The notes under the pieces: model-generated | What the model was told of the DNA's origin: nothing | What the model saw: only the letters and a program-made list of their open reading frames with translations | Databases searched by the model: none | Part shown: one piece after another, positions 38,552 through 46,014 of the stretch | How positions within the stretch are numbered: the first letter of the stretch is position 1 | How the letters are laid out: every line of letters begins with the position of its first letter | Program-made: the position numbers and the translations under genes | NCBI RefSeq assembly: GCF_014836675.1 | Contig: NZ_JACSQK010000007.1 | Span: forward strand, 162,004 to 226,003 | Direction: 5' to 3' | Source of the DNA: Comamonas avium | GTDB lineage: Bacteria > Pseudomonadota > Gammaproteobacteria > Burkholderiales > Burkholderiaceae_C | Length of the DNA stretch: 64,000 nucleotides

Positions 38552-38977
38552 TCACTGAGCCTGCTTTCTGGCACGCGCCCATCCATGCTGTGCCAGCATT
38601 CCCACCAGCATTGCTGCCACAAACAACCAGACCTCGCTGTGCCCTGTCAGCAGATTCATCACTGCGGGCCCGGGACAAAAGCCTGCCAGACCCCAGCCCA
38701 CACCAAACATGGCTGCACCGCTAAGCAATCTGGCATCCAGTGCCGTGGATGTTGGCAGTTGCATGGGGGCACCCAGCACCGAGGTTGTGCGTTTTTTGGC
38801 CCAGGTAAAGGCTATCAAACCGATCGCAATCGCACCGCCCATAACCAGCACCAGTGATGGGTCCCACACTCCAAAAAAATCCAGAAAATTCTGAACTTTG
38901 GCCGGATTGCCCATTCCCGAAAGGATGAGTCCCAGGCCAAATACCAAGCCTGCCGCCAGTGCAACAAAAGCCGTCAT
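38552..38977 (-). CDS. YeeE/YedE-family half transporter (second subunit)
   Basis: A 141-residue membrane protein with about four helices. The family motifs are GLVFGLGLILSGMGNPAKV (about 10-28) and GVGWGLAGFCPGPAVMNL (about 92-109), the latter with the conserved cysteine used in thiosulfate/sulfane-sulfur passage in YeeE relatives. It is half the size of a full YeeE; the missing half is the next upstream gene, 2 bp away. It probably carries a sulfur compound in the BigR-type cluster. Confidence 0.85.
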   Translation of the reverse strand: MTAFVALAAGLVFGLGLILSGMGNPAKVQNFLDFFGVWDPSLVLVMGGAIAIGLIAFTWAKKRTTSVLGAPMQLPTSTALDARLLSGAAMFGVGWGLAGFCPGPAVMNLLTGHSEVWLFVAAMLVGMLAQHGWARARKQAQ

Positions 38978-38979
38978 GT

Positions 38980-39426
38980 TCACCCTCCCATCACGTGGCG
39001 CACCACAAACACCGTGACAGCACCCGTGGCCATGAACACCAGGGTGGCGGCCATCGAACGCAGTGACAGGCGCGACAGCCCGCACACGCCATGACCGCTG
39101 GTGCAGCCGCAGCCCAGCCGGGTGCCAAAACCCACCAGCAACCCCGCTGCGATGATCAACACAGGATTGCCGGGCATGGTGACCTCTGGCAGCGGCGCAA
39201 ACCACTGCCACACCCAAGGCGCGGCCAGCAGGCCAATCACAAATGCGGCCCGCCAGCCCCACTGCGAAGCGCTGCGCCACGTCTGCGCTTGCAGCAAACC
39301 GCCCACCATGCCACTGATACCGGCAATACGGCCTAGCAGCACCACCATTGCTGCGGCAGACAGGCCAATCAAAACACCGCCGGCCAGCGATGTCCAGGGC
39401 GTAAATGCATCCCACGCAATGCTCAT
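38980..39426 (-). CDS. YeeE/YedE-family half transporter (first subunit)
   Basis: A 148-residue membrane protein with about four helices. The cysteine motif GTRLGCGCTSGHGVCGLSRL (about 101-120) is the signature of the YeeE/YedE N-terminal half, and GRIAGISGMVGGLL lies near 32-45. The start overlaps the stop of the ArsR gene as ATGA, so expression is coupled to the repressor. Together with the downstream half it would form one split sulfur transporter. Confidence 0.87.
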   Translation of the reverse strand: MSIAWDAFTPWTSLAGGVLIGLSAAAMVVLLGRIAGISGMVGGLLQAQTWRSASQWGWRAAFVIGLLAAPWVWQWFAPLPEVTMPGNPVLIIAAGLLVGFGTRLGCGCTSGHGVCGLSRLSLRSMAATLVFMATGAVTVFVVRHVMGG

Positions 39427-39776
39427 GACTGAGCTCCTTCACAAAATAGCTGATGCACCACCTGCATCAACTGCAGTGCACGCGCATCAGCGGCTTGATA
39501 GCGAATAAATTTGCCTTCGCGCTCGGTGCTCACCAAACCCTCGCGCCGCAGCACTCCCAACTGCTGCGACAGTGTGGGCTGTCCAATACCCGTAAGCTGC
39601 TCCAGCTCTCCCACTGTGCGTGGCTGCCGGGCAATCTGGCACAGCAGCAGCAGACGGTCTTCATTGCCCAGCACCTTGAGCATGGCAACCGCTTCGCCCG
39701 CATGGGCGCGCATGGCGGCCATATCAATCTCGGCAGCAGACTGGACAGCTGGAGTGGGGTGCAAGGTCATGACCAT
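39423..39776 (-). CDS. bigR: BigR-like ArsR-family persulfide-sensing repressor
   Basis: A 117-residue winged-helix repressor. The HTH reads TVGELEQLTGIGQPTLSQQLGVLRREGL (about 54-81), and the wing is VSTEREGKFIRYQ. Two cysteines, Cys46 in LLLLCQIARQP and Cys112 in HQLFCEGAQS, sit where BigR/YgaV proteins form a disulfide or polysulfide bridge. It lies upstream of the two YeeE halves and opposite a persulfide-dioxygenase-like gene, the known BigR neighbourhood. The start could be ATG 39776 or 39770. Confidence 0.85.
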   Translation of the reverse strand: MVMTLHPTPAVQSAAEIDMAAMRAHAGEAVAMLKVLGNEDRLLLLCQIARQPRTVGELEQLTGIGQPTLSQQLGVLRREGLVSTEREGKFIRYQAADARALQLMQVVHQLFCEGAQS

Positions 39777-39890
39777 GGATTCAGAAAAAAGTGACAGACA
39801 AACAATGCGCTAGCCCATGACAAGAAAGCGAAATCCGAAATCGCTGCTTTCAACTACGCCAGGCAGCGAAGCCTTCAAGGCAGCGCGATT

Positions 39891-40088
39891 TTATTTGCGC
39901 AACTCCAGCGGGCAGGTTCGAAAACCCAGCAGCGAATACAACGGGCAAAAGCGCAACAGCCCTGTGACCAGCGGCACCACCCCCAGCCAGCCCCACCAGC
40001 CCACGGTGCCCGATGCGGCCAGCACCAACAGCACCAGTCCCACCAAAATACGCAGTACGCGGTCAATCCCACCAACATTAGCTTTCAT
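39891..40088 (-). CDS. DUF2892 inner-membrane protein
   Basis: A 65-residue membrane protein. It begins MKANVGGIDRVLRILVG, the DUF2892 hallmark, followed by two helices (LVLLVLAASG and LGVVPLVTGLLRF) and CPLYSLLGFRTCP with two cysteines. DUF2892 is fused to rhodanese domains in YgaP, which fits sulfur handling. AAAGGAGA precedes the ATG at 40088. It faces the MBL-fold gene across a 208-bp AT-rich divergent gap. Confidence 0.85.
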   Translation of the reverse strand: MKANVGGIDRVLRILVGLVLLVLAASGTVGWWGWLGVVPLVTGLLRFCPLYSLLGFRTCPLELRK

Positions 40089-40207
40089 GGTTTTCTCCTT
40101 TGGAGCTGATTGCAAGATTCAAGAACCCAGATACGGCTTGCGCCCCATGCGCACGCCTGCCACGTCTGATCGTTTGATAAAAACAAAAAAGCGCAGCAGA
40201 CAATCTG

Positions 40208-40229
40208 TTTTTATATATTATATTAAAAA
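40208..40229. promoter_or_regulatory. AT-rich dyad, candidate BigR operator
   Basis: TTTTTA, ten A/T bases, TAAAAA: a 22-bp stretch of only A and T in GC-rich DNA, 68 bp before the MBL-fold start. BigR boxes are AT-rich dyads overlapping -10 regions. The assignment is an inference from position and composition. Confidence 0.45.
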
Positions 40230-40296
40230 GTAGATCAATACTGCATTGAACACCATCTCTATCCATTCCTCAGCCTTCAGCCAGAAAGTCAGCGCC

Positions 40297-41199
40297 ATGC
40301 ACATCGAACCTTTTTTTGATGCAACCACCGGCACCGTAAGCTATGTGCTGGCCGACCCTGCCAGCGGACAAGCCGCCGTGATTGACCCGGTGCTCGACTT
40401 TGAGCCCAAGTCAGGCACGCTGACCAGCGCCTCCTCCGACCGCATCATTGACTACGTGCGCGCCCAAGGCTGGCAGGTGCAGTGGATTTTGGAGACACAT
40501 GCCCACGCCGATCACCTCTCGGGGGCACAGCACATTCGCCACCATCTGGGTGGTCAGATTGCCATTGGCGTGCACATCCGGGAAGTGCAAAAAATGTTTC
40601 GCAGCATCTTTCACTTTGAGCGTGCTTTTGTGCCCGATGGAAGCCAGTTTGACCACCTGTTGACCGACGGTGAACAGTTTCAGCTGGGCAAGCTGACCGT
40701 GACCGCCCTGCACGTACCTGGCCATACGCCTGCCGATATGGCCTACCACGTGCAAGACGCCGTATTTACTGGCGACACGCTGTTCATGCCCGACGTTGGC
40801 ACCGCCCGCGCCGACTTTCCCGGAGGCGACGCCGCACAGCTGTACCGTTCCATCCAGCGCCTGCTCAGGCTGCCGGACAGCACCCGCCTGTTCATCTGCC
40901 ATGACTATCCACCTGCCAGCCGCGGCCCAGCCTTTGTGTCAACCGTGGCCGAGCAAAAACAGCACAGTATTCACGTGCGCACCGGTGTGAGTGAGACAGA
41001 TTTCGTCACCATGCGCACCGCCCGCGACGCCACACTGGACATGCCCACCCTCATATTGCCTGCGGTACAAGTGAATGTGCGTGCGGGCAAACTGCCCCCC
41101 GCGGCAGACGATGGCCGCACCTATATGCAAACACCAATCAACGCCTTCCTGCGCGGATCAGGCGCGCCTGACGGGGTATTCCAAGCGACTGCGGCATAA
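40297..41199 (+). CDS. Persulfide dioxygenase-like MBL-fold hydrolase (Blh/ETHE1 type)
   Basis: A 300-residue metallo-beta-lactamase-fold protein. The metal motif is ETHAHADHLSGA (about 68-79), later ligands are VPGHTPAD and VFTGDTLFMPDVGTARADFPGG, and RLFICHDYPP provides a further His. The GTARADFPGGD string is a mark of ETHE1/Blh enzymes, which oxidise glutathione persulfide to sulfite. ATG at 40297 is chosen over an in-frame TTG at 40246. It is divergent from the BigR-type repressor operon and precedes DsrE-like and sulfite-exporter genes, which fits sulfide detoxification. Confidence 0.9.
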   Translation: MHIEPFFDATTGTVSYVLADPASGQAAVIDPVLDFEPKSGTLTSASSDRIIDYVRAQGWQVQWILETHAHADHLSGAQHIRHHLGGQIAIGVHIREVQKMFRSIFHFERAFVPDGSQFDHLLTDGEQFQLGKLTVTALHVPGHTPADMAYHVQDAVFTGDTLFMPDVGTARADFPGGDAAQLYRSIQRLLRLPDSTRLFICHDYPPASRGPAFVSTVAEQKQHSIHVRTGVSETDFVTMRTARDATLDMPTLILPAVQVNVRAGKLPPAADDGRTYMQTPINAFLRGSGAPDGVFQATAA

Positions 41200-41222
41200 G
41201 CTGTTTCAGGTTACAAAGACAC

Positions 41223-41531
41223 ATGCCTACACCACTTCATATCCTGCTTCACGCCCCAGATGCAGAAGGTCTGCAACGCGCCCGCATGAACCTTGTTAAC
41301 GCACTGCGGGCAGATCCTAGCTGCCAGGTCCGCATCATTGCCAATGCAGCTGCCGTCGCCGTCGCGCTGGATACACCGCACGAGCAGGCCGATGCATTGA
41401 CGCATGTCTGCCCCAACACCCTCGCCAACCTGCAGCGCGAATGCCGCACTCCCTTGCTCCTGCTCAATGAGCCCGCCGTACTGGCGCTGGCGCGCTGGCA
41501 GACACAAGGCTGGAATTACATCCGCTCCTGA
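41223..41531 (+). CDS. DsrE-like small sulfur-carrier family protein
   Basis: A 102-residue protein with the DsrE/F Rossmann-like pattern: LHILLHAPDAEGLQRARMNL at the start, then VRIIANAAAVAVAL, and a single conserved-looking Cys in HVCPNTLANL (about 64). DsrE relatives accept persulfide sulfur on a cysteine. It lies 23 bp after the persulfide dioxygenase gene on the same strand, and a terminator follows. The family call is by pattern; the role is inferred from neighbours. Confidence 0.72.
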   Translation: MPTPLHILLHAPDAEGLQRARMNLVNALRADPSCQVRIIANAAAVAVALDTPHEQADALTHVCPNTLANLQRECRTPLLLLNEPAVLALARWQTQGWNYIRS

Positions 41532-41630
41532 AAGCACACAGGACTCTGCAGTCCCCGGCTGAGCTGCTTTCCCATCGTGCACAGGTCTGCGTCTTGCACA
41601 GGCCTTCAGCCAGCTCGCGCTCCCCGCACT

Positions 41631-41663
41631 AAGCACCTTCATGTCTCAGGTGCTTTGCTTTTT
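41631..41663 (+). terminator. Terminator after the DsrE-like gene
   Basis: AAGCACCT (41631-41638), a loop, AGGTGCTT (41648-41655), then GCTTTTTTG. Confidence 0.85.
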
Positions 41664-41768
41664 TGTGCGTGCCAGACACCCCATGCCAACCACTAAGATC
41701 ACGCCATGGCTGCACCACATCGGTGCGTCAGCCTCACGAACACATAACAACATGAGAGAGACACCCCC

Positions 41769-42548
41769 ATGGACATCTTAGGCATCGGCCCCTGGACCCA
41801 CATTGCTTTGCTGCTGGCCGCTGCCTTTGTGGCCGGCGCACTCAATGCTGTGGCAGGAGGCGGCAGCTTTCTGACCCTGCCCGCCCTCGTCTTTACCGGT
41901 ATGCCCCCGGTAGCCGCCAACGCGACTGGCACCGTTGCCCTGCTGCCCGGCTACGCCGCCAGCGCCTGGGGCTTTAAAGAAGACATGGCTGCACCACCGG
42001 GCTTGACCATGGGCAAATCCATTGCCCTGTCGCTGGTGGGTGGCGCTGCCGGTGCTGCCTTGCTGCTGTTTACCCCCGACGACATCTTCCGCAAGGTCGT
42101 ACCCTGGCTGCTGCTGGCCGCTACTGCGCTATTCGCTTTCGCCCCCCAGATCCGTGCCTGGGCCGCAGGTAAAAATGCCACCCATGCCCCCGCCAGCCCC
42201 ACCAAAGCCGCGCTGAGCATGCTGGCCGTCGCCTTCTATGGCGGTTACTTCAATGGTGGTTTGGGCATCTTGTGCCTGGCACTGTTTGGCCTGCTGGGGC
42301 AAACCCAGCTCAATGCCATGAATGGCATGAAAAATCTGGTCTCGGCCCTGCTCACCGCGATTGCCGTGGCTATCTACGCCGCAGGCGGCATCGTCGAGTG
42401 GAAACACGCATTGCTGATGATGGTGGCGGCTACAGCGGGTGGCTATGGCGGCGCACGAGTGGCGCGCAAAATTCCCGCTCACATCCTGCGTTGGGCGATT
42501 GTGCTGACCGGCCTGGTGATGGCAGCCCTGTTCTTTGCCAAGGGCTAA
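41769..42548 (+). CDS. TauE/SafE (TSUP) family sulfite exporter
   Basis: A 259-residue membrane protein with about eight helices. Family motifs are FVAGALNAVAGGGSFLTLPAL (about 20-40), and the second-half repeat FYGGYFNGGLGILCLALFGLLG with LNAMNGMKNL. It is predicted to export sulfite or related organosulfonates, the product expected from persulfide dioxygenase. It has its own start 237 bp after the DsrE-like gene and a terminator in between, so it may have its own promoter. Confidence 0.88.
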   Translation: MDILGIGPWTHIALLLAAAFVAGALNAVAGGGSFLTLPALVFTGMPPVAANATGTVALLPGYAASAWGFKEDMAAPPGLTMGKSIALSLVGGAAGAALLLFTPDDIFRKVVPWLLLAATALFAFAPQIRAWAAGKNATHAPASPTKAALSMLAVAFYGGYFNGGLGILCLALFGLLGQTQLNAMNGMKNLVSALLTAIAVAIYAAGGIVEWKHALLMMVAATAGGYGGARVARKIPAHILRWAIVLTGLVMAALFFAKG

Positions 42549-42752
42549 GAGCCGTCAGCACCTCGCGTGATACATCGTTACCTCGCCCTTTCAGCCACCC
42601 GTACAACCTGCAGGTTGGCGTCTCATCTCAGCCGCAAATCGAAGATTCGCAGGGTCTGAGCCTTGATCTAAACACGCTGCGCCACGCCGCCTTCATCGAT
42701 CGAAATTCCACGCTGTGTATGTGCAGCAACGGGTGATGCCACAATCGCCGCC

Positions 42753-44264
42753 ATGACATGGATGAAGCCTTGGCAGGGCTGGCTGCTAGCCTGGATCGTG
42801 ACCGCAGCTGCCGGTGCTGGCTGGCTGGCACAGCAGCGGCTACAGGCGCTGCACGAAGCCTTCACCACCAATGCCCGGGTGGCCCACCGCCTGCTCAGCC
42901 AGCAAATGGTGCAGCACGACGCCATCTTGGCCACCTTGGCACTGCTGCAGCCCCCACTGACTGCCGATGCCAGCGCAAATGCTGTCACCAGCGAACTGGC
43001 GCGCCTGTACCCGCAGATTCTGGGCGTAGCCCAGCACCGCCCTGACCAGCCTTGGCCTGCGCACTGGCCTGCGACACTTTCCACGCTGGAGCAGCAATCC
43101 CGTGCCAGCGGCCATGCCCACATGGACACCAGCCAGTTGGCACAAGGCACGCTGTTTCTCGTGCAGGCTGGCGCCCCTTCCAGCTACGCACTGCAACTGC
43201 ACCTGCCTGCCACCGTTCCTGCTGAAGAATGGCCTTATCCCGCCAGCCGCAGCCCCGTGCGCATCTGGCTCACCCAAGGTGAGCAAACGCTGATTCTTCA
43301 GGCGGGCGAGGCTGAAGCCACAACCGATGGCTGGGCATGGACGCAAACCAAAACCCTGGCCTCCCCCAGCCAGGCGTTGGACTTGCACGAACGCTACAAG
43401 CTGCACGCCCGTCTGCTGCCGTGGTGGCCCATGCTGGCCTGGGCCGCGCTGTGTGCACTGGTGCTGGCCGGGCTGCGCGCCGCGTGGCAGCAACGCACCG
43501 CCCGGCTGCGGGCCGAACAACTGCTGCAGCACGGCCATGTCGCACGCCTGAACACACTGGGCGAACTGGCGGCAGGCATGGCGCATGAACTGAACCAACC
43601 GCTAACCGCAATTCTCTCCAACAGCCAAGCAGCGCGCCGCCTGCTGGACGACACCGAACCCGATCTGGACGCCGCACGGCAAGCCATGGCACAGGCGGCA
43701 GAGCAGGCCAAGCGTGCCTCAGGCGTTGTAGGCCGACTGCGGCGTCTGGTAGAGCGCCCAAACACCACCGCCCACACCCAGCAGCTGTCGCTGCAGCATG
43801 CCGTGAACGACGCCCTGTACCTGCTGGAGGCCGAACTGCGCAAGCACCAAATCCAGGTGCAGCACGTGGTGCCCGCACCGCTGCTACCGCTGCAGATCGA
43901 CCCCGTAGCACTGCAGCAAATTCTGCACAACCTGCTGGTCAACGCCCTGCAGGCCATGGATAAAATTCCGCCTGCAGAGCGGCGGCTGGAAATTGAGCAA
44001 GCCCAGCAAGGCCCGTGGGTGTACCTTCGCGTGCAAGACAATGGCCCTGGCATTGCGCCCGAGATCCGCGATCGTCTGTTCACCCCGTTCACCACCACAC
44101 GCAGCCAAGGGCTGGGTCTGGGGCTGACACTCAGCGAAAGCTTGGCCGAATCCATGGGCGGGCACCTGCGGCTCGTAGAGCGTGCCGCCCTGCGCGGTGC
44201 CTGCTTTGAGCTGACCCTGCCTGCCCGCATCACCGCAGCACCTACCACCCATGCCCAGCCCTGA
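42753..44264 (+). CDS. Membrane sensor histidine kinase
   Basis: A 503-residue kinase. Two membrane helices (about 8-26 and 223-245) bracket a 195-residue periplasmic sensor of no known family. The HisKA box is GELAAGMAHELNQPLTAILS with phospho-acceptor His278. The ATPase has N-box HNLLVNALQAM, G1 DNGPGIAPEI and G2 SQGLGLGLTL. The kinase core resembles the DctB/FixL group. The stop lies 14 bp inside the start of the FixJ-type regulator gene, so the two are co-translated. A secreted GlcG/HbpS-like protein follows the pair and may act on the periplasmic sensor. Confidence 0.92.
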   Translation: MTWMKPWQGWLLAWIVTAAAGAGWLAQQRLQALHEAFTTNARVAHRLLSQQMVQHDAILATLALLQPPLTADASANAVTSELARLYPQILGVAQHRPDQPWPAHWPATLSTLEQQSRASGHAHMDTSQLAQGTLFLVQAGAPSSYALQLHLPATVPAEEWPYPASRSPVRIWLTQGEQTLILQAGEAEATTDGWAWTQTKTLASPSQALDLHERYKLHARLLPWWPMLAWAALCALVLAGLRAAWQQRTARLRAEQLLQHGHVARLNTLGELAAGMAHELNQPLTAILSNSQAARRLLDDTEPDLDAARQAMAQAAEQAKRASGVVGRLRRLVERPNTTAHTQQLSLQHAVNDALYLLEAELRKHQIQVQHVVPAPLLPLQIDPVALQQILHNLLVNALQAMDKIPPAERRLEIEQAQQGPWVYLRVQDNGPGIAPEIRDRLFTPFTTTRSQGLGLGLTLSESLAESMGGHLRLVERAALRGACFELTLPARITAAPTTHAQP

Positions 44265-44934
44265 AAACCTGCAACAGTCCCCCTTGATTCACTTGGTGGA
44301 CGACGACCAGGCCGTGCGCGACAGCCTCTCGCTGCTCATCAGCACCGTGGGCCTGCGCGTACAGACCTGGGCAGACCCACTGGCCTTCTCGGCCGAGTTT
44401 GACCGCCAGTCCATCGGTGCCATCGTGCTCGATGTGCGCATGCCCGGCGTAGGCGGCTTGGCCCTGCTGGGTCAATTGATGGAACAGGGGGTGGACCAGC
44501 CCATCCTCATGCTCACCGGCCACGGCACGGTGGACATGTGCCGCCGCGCTTTCAAAAGCGGAGCAGCGGAGTTTCTGGAAAAGCCCGTGGACGATGAAGT
44601 TCTGCTCGAAGCCCTGCAGACCGCCGTGCGCCAGCACGTACGCCTGCGCGCCCAAACGCAGGCCGACCGCGACGCCCTGCAGCGCTACACCCAGCTGTCC
44701 CCACGCGAGTGCGAAGTGCTGGCCCTGATCGTGCAAGGTCTGACCAACAAGGAAATTGGCCGTGCGCTGGACCTGTCTCCTCGCACCGTCGAAACCCACC
44801 GCGCCAACCTGTTTGCCAAGCTGGAGGCCCCATCGCTGGCCTGGCTCATCCGCCGCTACGCCCCGCTGTCTGACAACGGCTGCGCCAGCCCTTCGCCGTC
44901 GCCACTCCGTAGTTCTACGCAAGCCCGCACGTAG
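44251..44934 (+). CDS. FixJ/NarL-type response regulator
   Basis: A 227-residue regulator. The receiver (about 12-130) carries acidic residues in LVDDDQAV, phospho-acceptor Asp61 in VLDVRMPG, Thr in MLTGHG and Lys in EFLEKPVDD. The LuxR-type HTH is LSPRECEVLALIVQGLTNKEIG (about 148-169) followed by SPRTVETHRANLF. FixJ-type regulators activate transcription upon phosphorylation. It overlaps the kinase gene by 14 bp. Its C-terminus has a Ser/Pro-rich tail. A likely target is the neighbouring GlcG/HbpS gene. Confidence 0.92.
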   Translation: MPSPENLQQSPLIHLVDDDQAVRDSLSLLISTVGLRVQTWADPLAFSAEFDRQSIGAIVLDVRMPGVGGLALLGQLMEQGVDQPILMLTGHGTVDMCRRAFKSGAAEFLEKPVDDEVLLEALQTAVRQHVRLRAQTQADRDALQRYTQLSPRECEVLALIVQGLTNKEIGRALDLSPRTVETHRANLFAKLEAPSLAWLIRRYAPLSDNGCASPSPSPLRSSTQART

Positions 44935-45025
44935 CCGCACGCATGGTGCGTGGCACGCAATGTTTCTACAGTACCCCACAGGCGCTGCAACCGGCCCGCG
45001 TCCCCATTTAGTAGAAAGCTTTACC

Positions 45026-45520
45026 ATGCCACGCATTTCCACCACAGCCATCGCCATCACCCTGTGCCTGCTGGGCACCGCCGCGCAAGCGCAAGCCGTG
45101 CGCACTGAAAAGAACATGTCGCTGGAGCTGGCCAACGACCTCGCCGCCCGCAGCGTGGCCGCCTGCACCGCCAACGGCTACGCCGTCACCGCCACCGTGG
45201 TCGACCGCGCCGGCACCGTGCGCGCCGTGCAGCGTGCCGACAACGCTGGCCCCCACACCCTGGAAGGCAGCCGCCTGAAGGCATACACCTCAGCCTCCGC
45301 CAAGAACAGCACCCTGGCCATGATGGAAGGCAGCCAGAAAAACCCCGGCGCCGCCAACTTGGTACACATTCCCGGCTATCTGCTGCTAGGAGGTGGCTTG
45401 CCCGTGAAAGTGGGCAATGAAGTGATCGGCGCCGTAGGCATTGCCGGCGCGCCCGGTGGTCATCTGGATGACCAATGTGGTCAGACAGCTTTGGGGCAGG
45501 TTCAGGATTTGCTGAAGTAA
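45026..45520 (+). CDS. Secreted GlcG/HbpS-family protein
   Basis: A 164-residue protein with a Sec signal peptide (TAIAITLCLLGTAAQAQA, cleavage near 22) and a GlcG/HbpS domain: MSLELANDLAARSVAACTANG, VTATVVDRAGTVRAVQRADNAG, SAKNSTLAMMEG and GGLPVKVGNEVIGAVGIAGAPGG. Streptomyces HbpS is an extracellular heme-binding protein that modulates the SenS-SenR two-component system. Here the gene lies 91 bp downstream of a kinase-regulator pair, so a similar sensory partnership is plausible. The start ATG at 45026 sets the signal peptide at the N-terminus. Confidence 0.88.
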   Translation: MPRISTTAIAITLCLLGTAAQAQAVRTEKNMSLELANDLAARSVAACTANGYAVTATVVDRAGTVRAVQRADNAGPHTLEGSRLKAYTSASAKNSTLAMMEGSQKNPGAANLVHIPGYLLLGGGLPVKVGNEVIGAVGIAGAPGGHLDDQCGQTALGQVQDLLK

Positions 45521-45692
45521 TTTTTTCAGCACCTGCCCTGTGCTGACTTTGGCTGGGGCTTTGCTCAATCACACTTAGCGCCAGCGCTCATGGATTTATG
45601 AGCAGCCGGCGCTTTCTGCGTAAGCATTAGAGGCTGATTTGTCTCTTATGCTGGTTTTAAATTTTACTGACCGCTTATCGCGCGGCGGTGAC

Positions 45693-45722
45693 TGACTTTT
45701 CTTGCTTGCGCAAGAAAAGTCA
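45693..45722. repeat. Perfect 13-bp inverted repeat
   Basis: TGACTTTTCTTGC (45693-45705) and GCAAGAAAAGTCA (45710-45722) with loop TTGC. The downstream sequence AGCAAAAGAAG...AAGACAAAAGAAAC repeats the same purine-rich words. It looks like an interspersed intergenic element rather than a terminator. Confidence 0.6.
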
Positions 45723-45960
45723 GCAAAAGAAGTGCACACCTCTACCCGGAACGCAGCGCTGCAAGCGCGCAGTGGGTTCTGCTGGACAAGCCGTCTGCAA
45801 GGCGCGCCTTTTCTTTGCCTGGATTCTTTTGGCAAGACAAAAGAAACCGGGTCGCTGCCGGTCGACTACCGGCCTCGAACAGCAATGCCACAACAACAAT
45901 AAAAACAGAGCCACTAGCGACAGCCAAATAAGCGCCAGACCTCAAAGACAGTCATAAAAC

Positions 45961-45992
45961 AAAAAAGGCTCACAACCTAAGTTATGAGCCTT
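45961..45992 (-). terminator. Terminator of dbpA
   Basis: Read on the minus strand: AAGGCTCA, a loop, TGAGCCTT, then a T-run. It lies 23 bp beyond the dbpA stop. Confidence 0.85.
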
Positions 45993-46014
45993 CGAGCGAA
46001 ACCTGAAAAGATTT

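Larger units (their letters stand above)
45521..46014. other. Intergenic region with repeat-like hairpins
   Basis: A 494-bp gap between converging genes. It has no supported ORF; the open frames here (for example 45688-45957) read as low-quality Arg/Lys/Phe-rich peptides. It contains a perfect 13-bp hairpin at 45693-45722, a nearby CTTTTGGCAAGACAAAAG inverted repeat, stretches resembling the ends of the palindromic repeats (45590-45650) and a minus-strand terminator (45961-45992). Confidence 0.6.
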
